Part shown: piece after piece, positions 1-5,979 of the stretch | Position numbering within the stretch: position 1 is the first letter of the stretch | How the letters are laid out: each line of letters opens with the position of its first letter | Origin: Deltaproteobacteria bacterium | GTDB lineage: Bacteria; Myxococcota_A; UBA9042; DTJE01 | Reading direction: 5' to 3' | Length of the DNA stretch: 8,897 nt | NCBI GenBank assembly: GCA_016784945.1 | Contig: JADHTP010000116.1 | Coordinates: 1-8,897, forward strand | Made by a program: the position numbers and the translations under genes | The notes under the pieces: generated by a model | Databases searched by the model: none | What the model was told of the DNA's origin: nothing | What the model saw: the letters and a program-made list of their open reading frames with translations, nothing else

Positions 1-99
1 GTCTCACGGCCGTGCTCGTCCTACCACCACGTCATGTGCATCGTAAAGTGCTGGCGCTACCGCTTGGTCTCTTCCCTCTCTACACGCACCTACCGACCT
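1..99. other. Window-edge spacer left of the recombinase
   Basis: This is the region downstream of the serine recombinase stop. I see no supported gene or hairpin in it. It would be internal to the inferred element if that element extends left. Confidence 0.3.
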
Positions 100-1434
100 C
101 TATGTACAGGTTCTTACGTTTTCAGAGGATCGCTGACATGCCAGGCGCTGTGCGAGAATACTCCTCTGGTCCGCCGTGGTGTCCTGGCCGGACGCCAACG
201 CCGCCCGCACAGCATCGAAAAACCAGTGGTCGGAGGTCAGGTCGGTCAGGAAAGCATCGACAGTGGCGTTGACGGCTGCGGCGCGAGGATTCCGCAGCCC
301 ACAACGTTGCATCTCGCCTTTCTCCCGCTCCTGAGTGCGGGCGCACCGGCAGGAGTAGCGGTGGGGGAATTGGACACTTCCGCCATTTGCGTAAATGGTG
401 TGCGGTGTGCCTGGTTCGTCGTCGAGTGACAATCGAACAAACCCGGTCAGTCCGTCATTGCCGAAGATGACGTACCAGGAGCTTAAGAACCCGGAAGCCC
501 AAGTTTGGGGCTTGCCCGCTTCCCGGCGGCGCAGTGATGTCTTGGAGTTCTCCAGCAGCAGGCCTTGTGTCTCAGCCCATTCATCGTCGGGAACAAGCTG
601 CTGAAGCTGGTCAGGACCGCCAAAGACGCGGACCTCGATGATTTCGTGCGGGGCACGCGCTATCTTCTTGCGGTCAGGTTGTCTCCCGTTCTTGGAGGGG
701 TATTTCTCGCCTCGTTTCTGGTCGTAGACCAGCAGACCTTTATAGATTGGACTCTGCAAATACCCGCGCACGGTCTGCATCGGCTTACCAATTGTCCGCC
801 CGATAGCGCGGAGGGGTCGCCTCTCGACGACGAACTGGTGGAAGACCGACGTGATGATGTCCGCTTCGGTCTTGTCGTAGCTCCATGCCTTCGTCTTCGG
901 GTCATACAGGATGCCTCGCGGAAGCGCCGACAGCTTAAGGGGCCACTCCCCCCGGCGGCGCTTGGCCTCACGGCCTGCCTGAATGCGGCGCTTGATTTCC
1001 GACTTCTCGCGTCCCCCGACCAGCGCAAGCAGACCCGCCATGAAGGCGTCCTCTGCGATGGCGAGGTCGTGGATTTTTCCTGGAGTAAATATGCGGGTTT
1101 TCGTTGCCAATAAATCCCTGAAAACCTCGAAGTTGAAATCCTCCGCCCTGAGAATGCGGTCGATTGAATCGGACGCGATGTGCGTGTCTGGGTCCGAGAT
1201 GGCCGGTTGTACTTGATTCTGCCACTCAGGGGTGGCCGCGAGGTCCGAACCCGAGACATTCTCAATTTCCACGGCAGGGAGAAGTTTGGCTCTATGCGTC
1301 TCGGCTACGAGTCGTGTGGAATGTCGCTGGCGGTCGAGACCTTCTCTGTCGTCACCTGCTTGTCCGAGCGTGGAAACCCGGTGAATTGGTAGCAGTTTCA
1401 TGCTATCCACAAAAGTATCTGAGGCCCAAACCAT
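100..1434 (-). CDS. Serine recombinase (large resolvase/invertase type)
   Basis: This is a site-specific DNA recombinase of the serine family, which cuts and rejoins att sites through a phosphoserine link. Counting from the ATG at 1434 (444 residues), the N-terminal catalytic domain has the RVS motif with nucleophile S21 and an IDRILR stretch matching the family's DR(L)xR arginines (R93, R96). A basic recombinase domain follows (about 145-300), including a YLQSPIYKG segment typical of PF07508. The C-terminal region keeps C362, C364 and C378, but the usual first CxxC of the zinc ribbon reads SSWYVIFG, so zinc binding may be altered. I chose ATG 1434 because AGGTGG lies 5 nt upstream. GTG 1443 and ATG 1401 are alternatives, and 1401 gives the more usual short lead before the RVS motif. 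At about 440 residues it is at the short end for large serine integrases. Its 5' end lies beside the truncated glycosylase gene, as expected for an element-borne integrase next to its att site. Confidence 0.88.
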   Translation of the reverse strand: MVWASDTFVDSMKLLPIHRVSTLGQAGDDREGLDRQRHSTRLVAETHRAKLLPAVEIENVSGSDLAATPEWQNQVQPAISDPDTHIASDSIDRILRAEDFNFEVFRDLLATKTRIFTPGKIHDLAIAEDAFMAGLLALVGGREKSEIKRRIQAGREAKRRRGEWPLKLSALPRGILYDPKTKAWSYDKTEADIITSVFHQFVVERRPLRAIGRTIGKPMQTVRGYLQSPIYKGLLVYDQKRGEKYPSKNGRQPDRKKIARAPHEIIEVRVFGGPDQLQQLVPDDEWAETQGLLLENSKTSLRRREAGKPQTWASGFLSSWYVIFGNDGLTGFVRLSLDDEPGTPHTIYANGGSVQFPHRYSCRCARTQEREKGEMQRCGLRNPRAAAVNATVDAFLTDLTSDHWFFDAVRAALASGQDTTADQRSILAQRLACQRSSENVRTCT

Positions 1435-1497
1435 TCGGGCCACCTATACTTACTACCCGTGGTAACCTGAGAATGAACCTAGTTGTTGGAAAGAAAT
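1435..1497. other. Inferred element-chromosome junction (att half-site region)
   Basis: This is the spacer between the recombinase start and the first base recognisable as glycosylase coding sequence. The glycosylase frame is closed here by stops at 1468, 1474 and 1480, so this DNA is not the missing N-terminus. The transition at about 1495-1498 is where an attR-like hybrid site would be expected. Confidence 0.4.
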
Positions 1498-2046
1498 AAC
1501 CCGCACCCGTGGGGCATGGCCCAGACCGGGGTGCCCTTTGGCGAGGTGGGGCGCGTGCGGGACTGGCTGGGCATCAAGGCGCCCGTGGGACGGCCCGTGG
1601 GCGAGCACCCAAAGCGGCCCATCCAGGGATTCGCGTGCACGCGGAGCGAGGTGAGCGGCGCGCGGGTCTGGGGGTGGGCCGCCGAGCGTTTCGGCACACC
1701 CGAGCGATTTTTCGCCCGGTTCTTCGTGGCCAACTACAGCCCCCTGGTCTTCATGGAGGAAAGCGGTCGCAACCGCACCCCGGACAAACTGCCCAAGGCG
1801 GAAAGGGAACCCCTGTTCGCCGCCTGTGACCGGGCCCTGAGGCGCACCGTGGATTGCCTGGACCCCCGTTTCGTGGTGGGGGTGGGACGGTTCGCCGAGG
1901 ACCGCATCCGCGCCGTGCTGGGTCCCGACATCTCGCGGGTGGTGGGTTGCGTGCCTCATCCCAGTCCGGCCAATCCCGCGGCCAACCGCGGTTGGGGCCA
2001 CATCATGGACCAGTCCCTGAAAGAGATCGGAATCATCGATTTGTAG
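1498..2046 (+). pseudogene. SMUG1-type uracil-DNA glycosylase, 5' end missing
   Basis: This is the C-terminal part of a single-strand-selective monofunctional uracil-DNA glycosylase (SMUG1 family), which removes uracil and oxidised pyrimidines from DNA in base excision repair. The similarity is clear: NPHPWGMAQTGVPFGEV, EHPKRP, SEVSGARVWGW, the SGRNRTPDKLP block and HPSPANPAANRGW. The residues equivalent to human N85 (AAC at 1498), F98, N163 and H239 are all kept. Family members carry roughly 50-80 residues before this point. Here a TAG at 1480 and further in-frame stops directly precede the similarity, so the N-terminal strands are gone. An open frame from TTG 1483 exists (187 codons), but it starts with residues unlike the family and lacks a convincing ribosome site. 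The break falls next to a serine recombinase gene, which suggests insertion of a recombinase-bearing element. The coding part otherwise looks undamaged, so the event may be recent or reversible. Confidence 0.85.
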
Positions 2047-2055
2047 AGAGAGTCT

Positions 2056-2106
2056 TGTAGGGGACGGTTTCCAGACCGTCCCACCGGACCTGAACCCCGC
2101 CCTACA
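2056..2106. terminator. Nested inverted repeats between convergent genes
   Basis: An inner perfect 8-bp stem, GGGACGGT (2061-2068) with ACCGTCCC (2075-2082), has loop TTCCAG. It is nested in outer arms TGTAGGG (2056-2062) and CCCTACA (2100-2106). It lies just after the glycosylase stop and overlaps the lipoprotein stop codon, so it may end transcription from both sides. There is no U-tract on either strand. It could equally be one copy of a dispersed palindromic repeat. Confidence 0.5.
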
Positions 2107-3472
2107 GCGGCGTCGGTCCGAGAACAACGCTCGTGATGGCGCCCTTGCGGAAGAACACCGGCAGTTCACCAATCTTGGCGCCCGTGGGCTCAAAGGTCGT
2201 GATCACGTTGGCGGCGCCCGGCGGCACGTTGATCAGGCCGCCACCACCGTCAATGCTGGTGGACGTGGCCGTGGAGGTGGGCGAGCCGTCCACCGTGTAC
2301 ACCGCCTTCGTGTCCTGGTCCCCCGTGCTCACGCTGGCGCTGAATCCCGGGGCCGTATCGAAGTCGCAGTCGTTGGCCGAGAAGATCAGGTGGGCCTTTT
2401 CCGGGTCCGCCGTGAGTCCCGCGGCGCCCATCAGCATGTCGAACACCGTGGGTGGCATCACGATGTAGTAGCGCGGGTACAGCCCGTCCTTGTAGACAGC
2501 CTCGTTGTCCGGGTACGAGTAAAAGCCCAGAGTCGTGATGAGATTGTCGCCCGAGACTTCCACGTAACCGTCCAGGCCCTGGGGCCCCGCCGGGATGGTG
2601 AGCGTGACCGATCCCTCCGAGTCCGTGACGCCCTGAGTCACCGGGTTGGCGCATTCCGTGTCCGTGAAGGCGCAGACCTTCACCGTGGCGCCCTCCACGT
2701 TCAGTTCGGTTACGACTTCCTCGAAGCTGTAGGTGTACGTGTAGGTGTCCACGGTCGGCTCCGGCCAAACCACCGTGCAGCCCACGTTGACCGGCTTCGC
2801 GCAGGCTTCCTCGCACTTGTCCGACATACAGTTTTCGAAGGCGTGACTGGTATCCATGGCGTCGGGAATGGCCGCCTCGCAGGTGTCATAGCAGTCGTCC
2901 TGCCCGCAGTCGTCCACAAAACACAGCCGCAAGGCCATGCACGCCGGTTCCAGGGCGCAGGTCGTGGCCTCGGTGCAGCAGTTCGTGTCCACGCAGGTCT
3001 TGCAACCGTCCGTGGCCACCGCTCCCTGCGGCCCCGCAATCGGCAACTCGTCGCAGGTCTTCGTATACACAAGCGGCTGTGTGCCCTGGTCCGGCTGTCC
3101 CGGATCGTCGGGCATGCCCGGGTCATCGGGTGTCCCCGGATCGTTCGGCGTACCCGGGTCATTGGGCGTCCCGGGGTCATTCGGTGTGCCCGGGTCGTTG
3201 GGCATACCAGGATCGCTGGGTGTGCCGGGATCGTTGGGAGTGCCGGGATCGTTGGGCATACCCGGGTCATTCGGTGTACCCGGGTCGTTGGGCATACCTG
3301 GATCGCTGGGTGTGCCGGGATCGTTGGGAGTGTCGGGATCGTTCGGTGTCCCAGGGTCATTGGGCGTACCCGGGTCTGACCCGATGACGTCGGATTCCCC
3401 ACCGCCACCACCACCGCATCCCGCCGCAAACAAAAAGGCCGCAGCCCCAAGAACCAATACTGTCCGTTTCAT
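2102..3472 (-). CDS. Repeat-rich, cysteine-rich secreted lipoprotein
   Basis: This is a predicted surface or outer-membrane lipoprotein of 456 residues with unknown function. I chose ATG 3472 because GGGAGG (3479-3484) sits 6 nt upstream; for the ATG at 3478 the spacing would be zero. MKRTVLVLGAAAFLFAAGC is a lipoprotein signal peptide with C19 as the lipidation site, followed by six glycines. Residues about 33-128 are sixteen DPGTPN-type hexads (variants M, S, D, Q), a flexible proline-rich stalk. Residues about 140-232 hold fourteen or so cysteines, including CKTCVDTNCC, probably disulfide-bonded outside the cytoplasm. The C-terminal half has a GATVKVC...TDSEGSVTLTIPAG pattern resembling the carboxypeptidase-regulatory/prealbumin-like beta-sandwich found in many myxobacterial lipoproteins. 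It converges with the glycosylase gene and diverges from the HIT gene. The architecture is seen directly; the lineage and surface location are inferred. Confidence 0.88.
   Translation of the reverse strand: MKRTVLVLGAAAFLFAAGCGGGGGGESDVIGSDPGTPNDPGTPNDPDTPNDPGTPSDPGMPNDPGTPNDPGMPNDPGTPNDPGTPSDPGMPNDPGTPNDPGTPNDPGTPNDPGTPDDPGMPDDPGQPDQGTQPLVYTKTCDELPIAGPQGAVATDGCKTCVDTNCCTEATTCALEPACMALRLCFVDDCGQDDCYDTCEAAIPDAMDTSHAFENCMSDKCEEACAKPVNVGCTVVWPEPTVDTYTYTYSFEEVVTELNVEGATVKVCAFTDTECANPVTQGVTDSEGSVTLTIPAGPQGLDGYVEVSGDNLITTLGFYSYPDNEAVYKDGLYPRYYIVMPPTVFDMLMGAAGLTADPEKAHLIFSANDCDFDTAPGFSASVSTGDQDTKAVYTVDGSPTSTATSTSIDGGGGLINVPPGAANVITTFEPTGAKIGELPVFFRKGAITSVVLGPTPL
3089..3376. repeat. 18-bp coding tandem repeat with 90-bp block duplication
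   Basis: Sixteen 18-bp units encode DPGTPN-like hexads of the lipoprotein stalk. Most units differ at synonymous positions, but a block at about 3172-3251 recurs at about 3262-3341 (90-bp offset, five units) with only a few mismatches. This shows a multi-unit duplication more recent than the array itself. Confidence 0.85.
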
Positions 3473-3659
3473 GTTCATCCTCCCGACACAAGCCCTTTCA
3501 ACGTCCCGATAGCATACACCGAGGGCTGGGTGGGGGGAAGCGGGATCAGAAGCTACCCTGGAGTGCGCGAGCTTGCTTGCGCTTTCTCCCGCGGTAAAGC
3601 GCGCGTCGTCACCTCACGGCCCGTGTTAATCTCCCCGTAACAGTAACAGCGGCCCCACT
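3473..3659. other. Divergent intergenic region with inverted repeat
   Basis: This 187-bp spacer separates the lipoprotein (minus) and HIT gene (plus) and must hold both promoters. It contains a perfect 7-bp inverted repeat, GCGCTTT (3579-3585) and AAAGCGC (3596-3602), with a 10-nt gap. This could be an operator or a hairpin. I see no convincing sigma-70 promoter on either strand. Confidence 0.4.
3479..3484 (-). promoter_or_regulatory. Ribosome binding site deciding the lipoprotein start
   Basis: On the minus strand GGGAGG is followed by six bases and then ATG at 3472. The upstream ATG at 3478 abuts the motif directly, so initiation there is unlikely. Confidence 0.65.
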
Positions 3660-4049
3660 ATGAGTTGCCCCTTCTGCAACGCCGATGAATCCCGACTAAT
3701 CGCTAAAAACGGCCTGGCCATTGCGATCCTCGACGGCTTCCCCGTGAACCCCGGCCACGCCCTGATCATCCCGAAACGCCACGTCGCCTCCTGGTTCCAC
3801 GCCAGCTCCGAGGAACGCCTGGCGATCATGGACCTCATGGACCAGGTCAAGGCCCTCCTCGACCGCGACCACCGCCCCGACGGCTACAACCTGGGCATCA
3901 ACACCGGTGCAGCCGCCGGCCAGACCGTCATGCACCTCCACGTCCACCTGATTCCACGCTACAAGGGCGATGTGGATGACCTCCGTGGTGGCATCCGCAA
4001 GTTGTTCCCTGACCGGGCCAGGTACTGGGAAGAGGATGGCCCACGATGA
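3660..4049 (+). CDS. HIT-family nucleotide hydrolase/transferase
   Basis: This is a histidine-triad protein that hydrolyses nucleoside phosphate bonds, for example in AMP conjugates or dinucleoside polyphosphates. The 129-residue length fits a single HIT domain. Residues 3-6 are CPFC, half of the zinc site common in this group. FPVNPGHALIIPKRH (27-41) is the conserved strand region, and the triad is H92-L-H94-V-H96 followed by LIPR. The tail GGIRKLFPDRARYW fits bacterial HIT proteins often found in multigene or fused contexts. The ATG gives the expected MSCPFC start, although no good Shine-Dalgarno precedes it. The TGA stop overlaps the ATG of the downstream restriction-type pseudogene (ATGA), so the two were translationally coupled. 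Third codon positions are almost all C or G, unlike the downstream gene. Its substrate cannot be told from sequence. Confidence 0.9.
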   Translation: MSCPFCNADESRLIAKNGLAIAILDGFPVNPGHALIIPKRHVASWFHASSEERLAIMDLMDQVKALLDRDHRPDGYNLGINTGAAAGQTVMHLHVHLIPRYKGDVDDLRGGIRKLFPDRARYWEEDGPR

Positions 4050-4512
4050 CCGAGCACGAACTTCTCGAACGTGCGGAGTCCATCCAGACCTGGAAGCAAG
4101 GTGGAGTGAGGGCCCCCCACAAGCCCCTGCTCTTGTTGTTGGGGCTCAGCCGGGTTCAGCACGATCAACCGCGCCTCGTGTCCTTCCAGCAGGTAGAAGA
4201 TGAATAGCGGGTCCTGTTGAGGACCTACGGTCCTTCACGCCGGTCGTACCACCCCGAGTATCCCTTCTGGCACCTCCAGTCCGATGGCCTGTGGGAGATA
4301 CCCAGGGGGGTAAGGCTACAGCGGCGCAAGGGCAACATCAACGTGTCGGTCATCGAGATGCGTAAGGCCTCAGGCGGCTTTCCAGCAGACATCGATGCCA
4401 TGTTGCGCGAACGTCCTGATCTGATACGCCGGTTGGCAGAGATAATCCTCGAAGAACACTTCCCCGTTCCTACCACGACGGCATCCTGAACGCCGTCGGC
4501 CTGGATCCGGAG
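4046..4512 (+). pseudogene. Phosphorothioate-binding restriction endonuclease (SBD domain), broken
   Basis: This is a remnant of a ScoMcrA/SprMcrA-like type IV restriction enzyme, in which an N-terminal sulfur-binding domain (SBD) recognises phosphorothioate DNA and a C-terminal HNH domain cuts. From ATG 4046 the frame reads MTEHELLERAESI..., with APHKPLLLLLGLSR (residues 23-36), and hits an in-frame TAG at 4205. The same frame continues with RTYGPSRRSYHPEYPFW, LQSDGLWEI and HFP, all SBD landmarks; the YPF segment corresponds to the sulfur pocket. At about 4466-4467 one base appears to be missing: the family sequence resumes in another frame (SYHDGILNAVGLDPE, 4468-4512). Recognisable sequence then stops, and no HNH motif follows. 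The gene thus has a nonsense mutation, a frameshift and a missing nuclease domain. TTG to TAG is the likely point change. The ATG overlaps the HIT stop, showing a former two-gene operon. The family call rests on motif memory, not a search. Confidence 0.75.
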
Positions 4513-4753
4513 CGAGGATTACGAGGTGAAGGTTTCCAGCCACCTCACAGGGGGTGACGCCGTCGAAGAATACCTTGGCCGCTACCACGGCGCTCGGCTC
4601 CAGGCCACCAGGTACGGTGTACCGTTTGTACATGCCCGGCTCCAACGTTGGCACACCCGGAACGTATTCAAGGGTCCGGCAAGACATTAAGGCACACTAT
4701 TGAACCCCGTTCAATCAAATGGGAGATGCGTTGGCTGTTCAGTTTTCTACCAG
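4513..4753. other. Unassigned region between pseudogene and tRNA
   Basis: No gene is convincingly supported here. The plus strand is open from 4490 to a TAA at 4688 (EDYEVKVSSHLTGGDAVEEY and on). The opposite strand is open from ATG 4687, with a downstream part shadowing the pseudogene. I recognise neither. A perfect inverted repeat ATTGAAC (4699-4705) CCC GTTCAAT (4709-4715) lies about 40 bp beyond the tRNA 3' end. It could be a weak terminator for the tRNA or a protein-binding site, but it has no U-tract. Confidence 0.4.
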
Positions 4754-4835
4754 TACCGGGGGCGGGATTTGAACCCGCACGGCCTAGGGCCAGGGGATTT
4801 TAAGTCCCCCGTGTCTACCGTTCCACCACCCCGGC
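4754..4835 (-). tRNA. tRNA-Leu (anticodon UAA)
   Basis: The 82-nt minus-strand sequence folds as a class II tRNA. The acceptor is GCCGGGG with CCCCGGT and discriminator A. The D-arm contains GGTAGA. The anticodon stem GGGGA/TCCCC encloses loop CTTAAAA, with anticodon TAA at 4802-4800. The long variable arm GGCC-CTA-GGCC is expected for leucine, and the T-arm is GCGGG TTCAAAT CCCGC. No CCA is encoded. It lies 80 bp downstream of the integrase gene on the same strand, with its 5' end facing the integrase, which is not the usual geometry for a 3'-end tRNA attachment site. Confidence 0.95.
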
Positions 4836-4915
4836 ATTATTAAAGAATGTATGAGGTAAATACCCCTCTTTATCCCGTTTCTTATCCCGGTGACAATCTT
4901 GGTCCCGGCTGCACA

Positions 4916-5914
4916 TCACTTCTGGTTCTCCTCAACTCCGAGCATCGCCTTGCGCTTGTCGGACTCCTGTACGTGTCCGTAACGCATCACCATGGCAAGG
5001 CTCTTGTGGCCCAGAAGTTCTTTCAAGATCAAGATGTTCGTCCCCTTCTCGACCTGTCTCGTGGCGAACGTGTGACGCGTCGCGTGGAACGTGACATCGT
5101 CGGACAGCTTGGCCTTGCTGGCTGCGCGCTTGAAGGCACTCCCTGCTGTGGTCACCCGGTGGTCGCCACCCGGCTTCTTGAACACTTGGACATCCGGCAG
5201 CCCCCGGGGCATCGACTCCAGCACTTCGATGACCCGGTCTGTCAGGTAGAGTGTTCGTGATCCTCCGCCCTTCTCGGTGGCAACGGTCAGTTTGGCTGAC
5301 GACAAGTCGACGTGCTTCCATTGGAGGTCCAGCAACTCCCCGAGACGACACCCGGTATCCAAGGCCACGATGACCAAGTCTCTCAGCCAAGGAAGACAGT
5401 TGTCCAGCAAGCGCTCTTCGTCGTCCTGCGTGAGGAACACGATACGAGGGTTCTCCTTGGCAAGCCGGATGACGGGAATGCGGGAGCGGTGGATGAACCC
5501 GTGTTCGCTGCCCCACCTCAGCATCCGGCGTAGCACGGCCAATTCTCTGTTCAGAGTCGATTGCTTGATGCCATCCTGGAGGCGTTCCCTCTTGTACTCC
5601 GAGATGGCATTAGCATTCACGCGGTTCAGTCTAAGCTGACCGAGAGTCTTGGATAGCCGCTTAGTGATCGTCTTGACTCGACGATACCAACCAAGGGATT
5701 GAGTGTCAGGGTCATTCAGATAGGCGTCCGCGAGTACGATGAAGAGCTTGGTACCTGCCAAACTCTCGGGATCGGCGCCCTCATCCAGCTGGATCCTCAT
5801 GCGTCGTTCAGTGTCCTTAGCCTGGCGCTGTGTACGACCGCCCGCTCGTCGAATCTCTCGACCCTCGTAGCGGAAGCGGACGTACCACCTATTTCCACTC
5901 TTGTAGACACCCAT
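4916..5914 (-). CDS. Tyrosine recombinase / phage-type integrase
   Basis: This is a site-specific recombinase that integrates and excises mobile DNA through a 3'-phosphotyrosine link. The protein has 332 residues. It has an N-terminal arm-binding-like segment (MGVYKSGNRWYVRFRYEGRE), a SAM-like core-binding domain (about 55-150) and a catalytic domain with the full set of active residues: R190 (DTGCRLGELLDL), K215 (EKGGG), H277 and R280 (HATRHTFAT), H303 (LLGHKSL) and Y312 (MRYGHV). It therefore looks active. ATG 5914 is supported by AGGGGA 5 nt upstream. It follows the nuclease gene by 65 bp on the same strand. A palindrome and a possible promoter lie in that gap, so it may be expressed independently of the upstream pair. 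The nearby tRNA-Leu is a natural candidate target, but the orientation is atypical and no att repeat was found there. Confidence 0.93.
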   Translation of the reverse strand: MGVYKSGNRWYVRFRYEGREIRRAGGRTQRQAKDTERRMRIQLDEGADPESLAGTKLFIVLADAYLNDPDTQSLGWYRRVKTITKRLSKTLGQLRLNRVNANAISEYKRERLQDGIKQSTLNRELAVLRRMLRWGSEHGFIHRSRIPVIRLAKENPRIVFLTQDDEERLLDNCLPWLRDLVIVALDTGCRLGELLDLQWKHVDLSSAKLTVATEKGGGSRTLYLTDRVIEVLESMPRGLPDVQVFKKPGGDHRVTTAGSAFKRAASKAKLSDDVTFHATRHTFATRQVEKGTNILILKELLGHKSLAMVMRYGHVQESDKRKAMLGVEENQK

Positions 5915-5932
5915 AACAGTCCCCTAGTCAGT

Positions 5933-5965
5933 GATTACGGTAATCCGTCGGAACTACTCGGTCAA
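5933..5965 (-). promoter_or_regulatory. Possible integrase promoter overlapped by a palindrome
   Basis: On the minus strand, TTGACC (5960-5965) and TACCGT (5937-5942) are 17 bp apart and resemble -35 and -10 boxes; the -10 is poor. A perfect 13-bp palindrome, GATTAC-G-GTAATC (5933-5945), covers the -10 and ends 19 bp before the integrase start codon. That would suit a repressor or excisionase-like factor controlling int. Confidence 0.3.
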
Positions 5966-5979
5966 TCACGACCCCAGAA

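Noticed and set aside
1455..1512. Two copies of ACCCGTGG (1455-1462 and 1505-1512) as attachment repeats at the element junction
   Set aside because: Eight bases in GC-rich DNA can recur by chance, and the second copy is ordinary glycosylase coding sequence.
1453..2193. 246-codon minus-strand open frame
   Set aside because: It is antisense to the glycosylase, whose plus-strand motifs are unmistakable, and its own translation is low-complexity without family features.
3089..3376. Regularly spaced short repeats resembling a CRISPR array
   Set aside because: The 18-bp units are directly adjacent without spacers and translate in one frame as DPGTPN hexads of the lipoprotein.
2390..3379. Long plus-strand open frame (329 codons) and others antisense to the lipoprotein
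   Set aside because: They arise from GC-rich opposite-strand sequence. The minus frame has a lipoprotein signal peptide, ribosome site and coherent domains.
4205..4207. TAG read as pyrrolysine or programmed readthrough in the restriction gene
   Set aside because: The frame is broken a second time by a frameshift downstream and the HNH domain is missing, so decay is simpler. No pyrrolysine machinery is visible.
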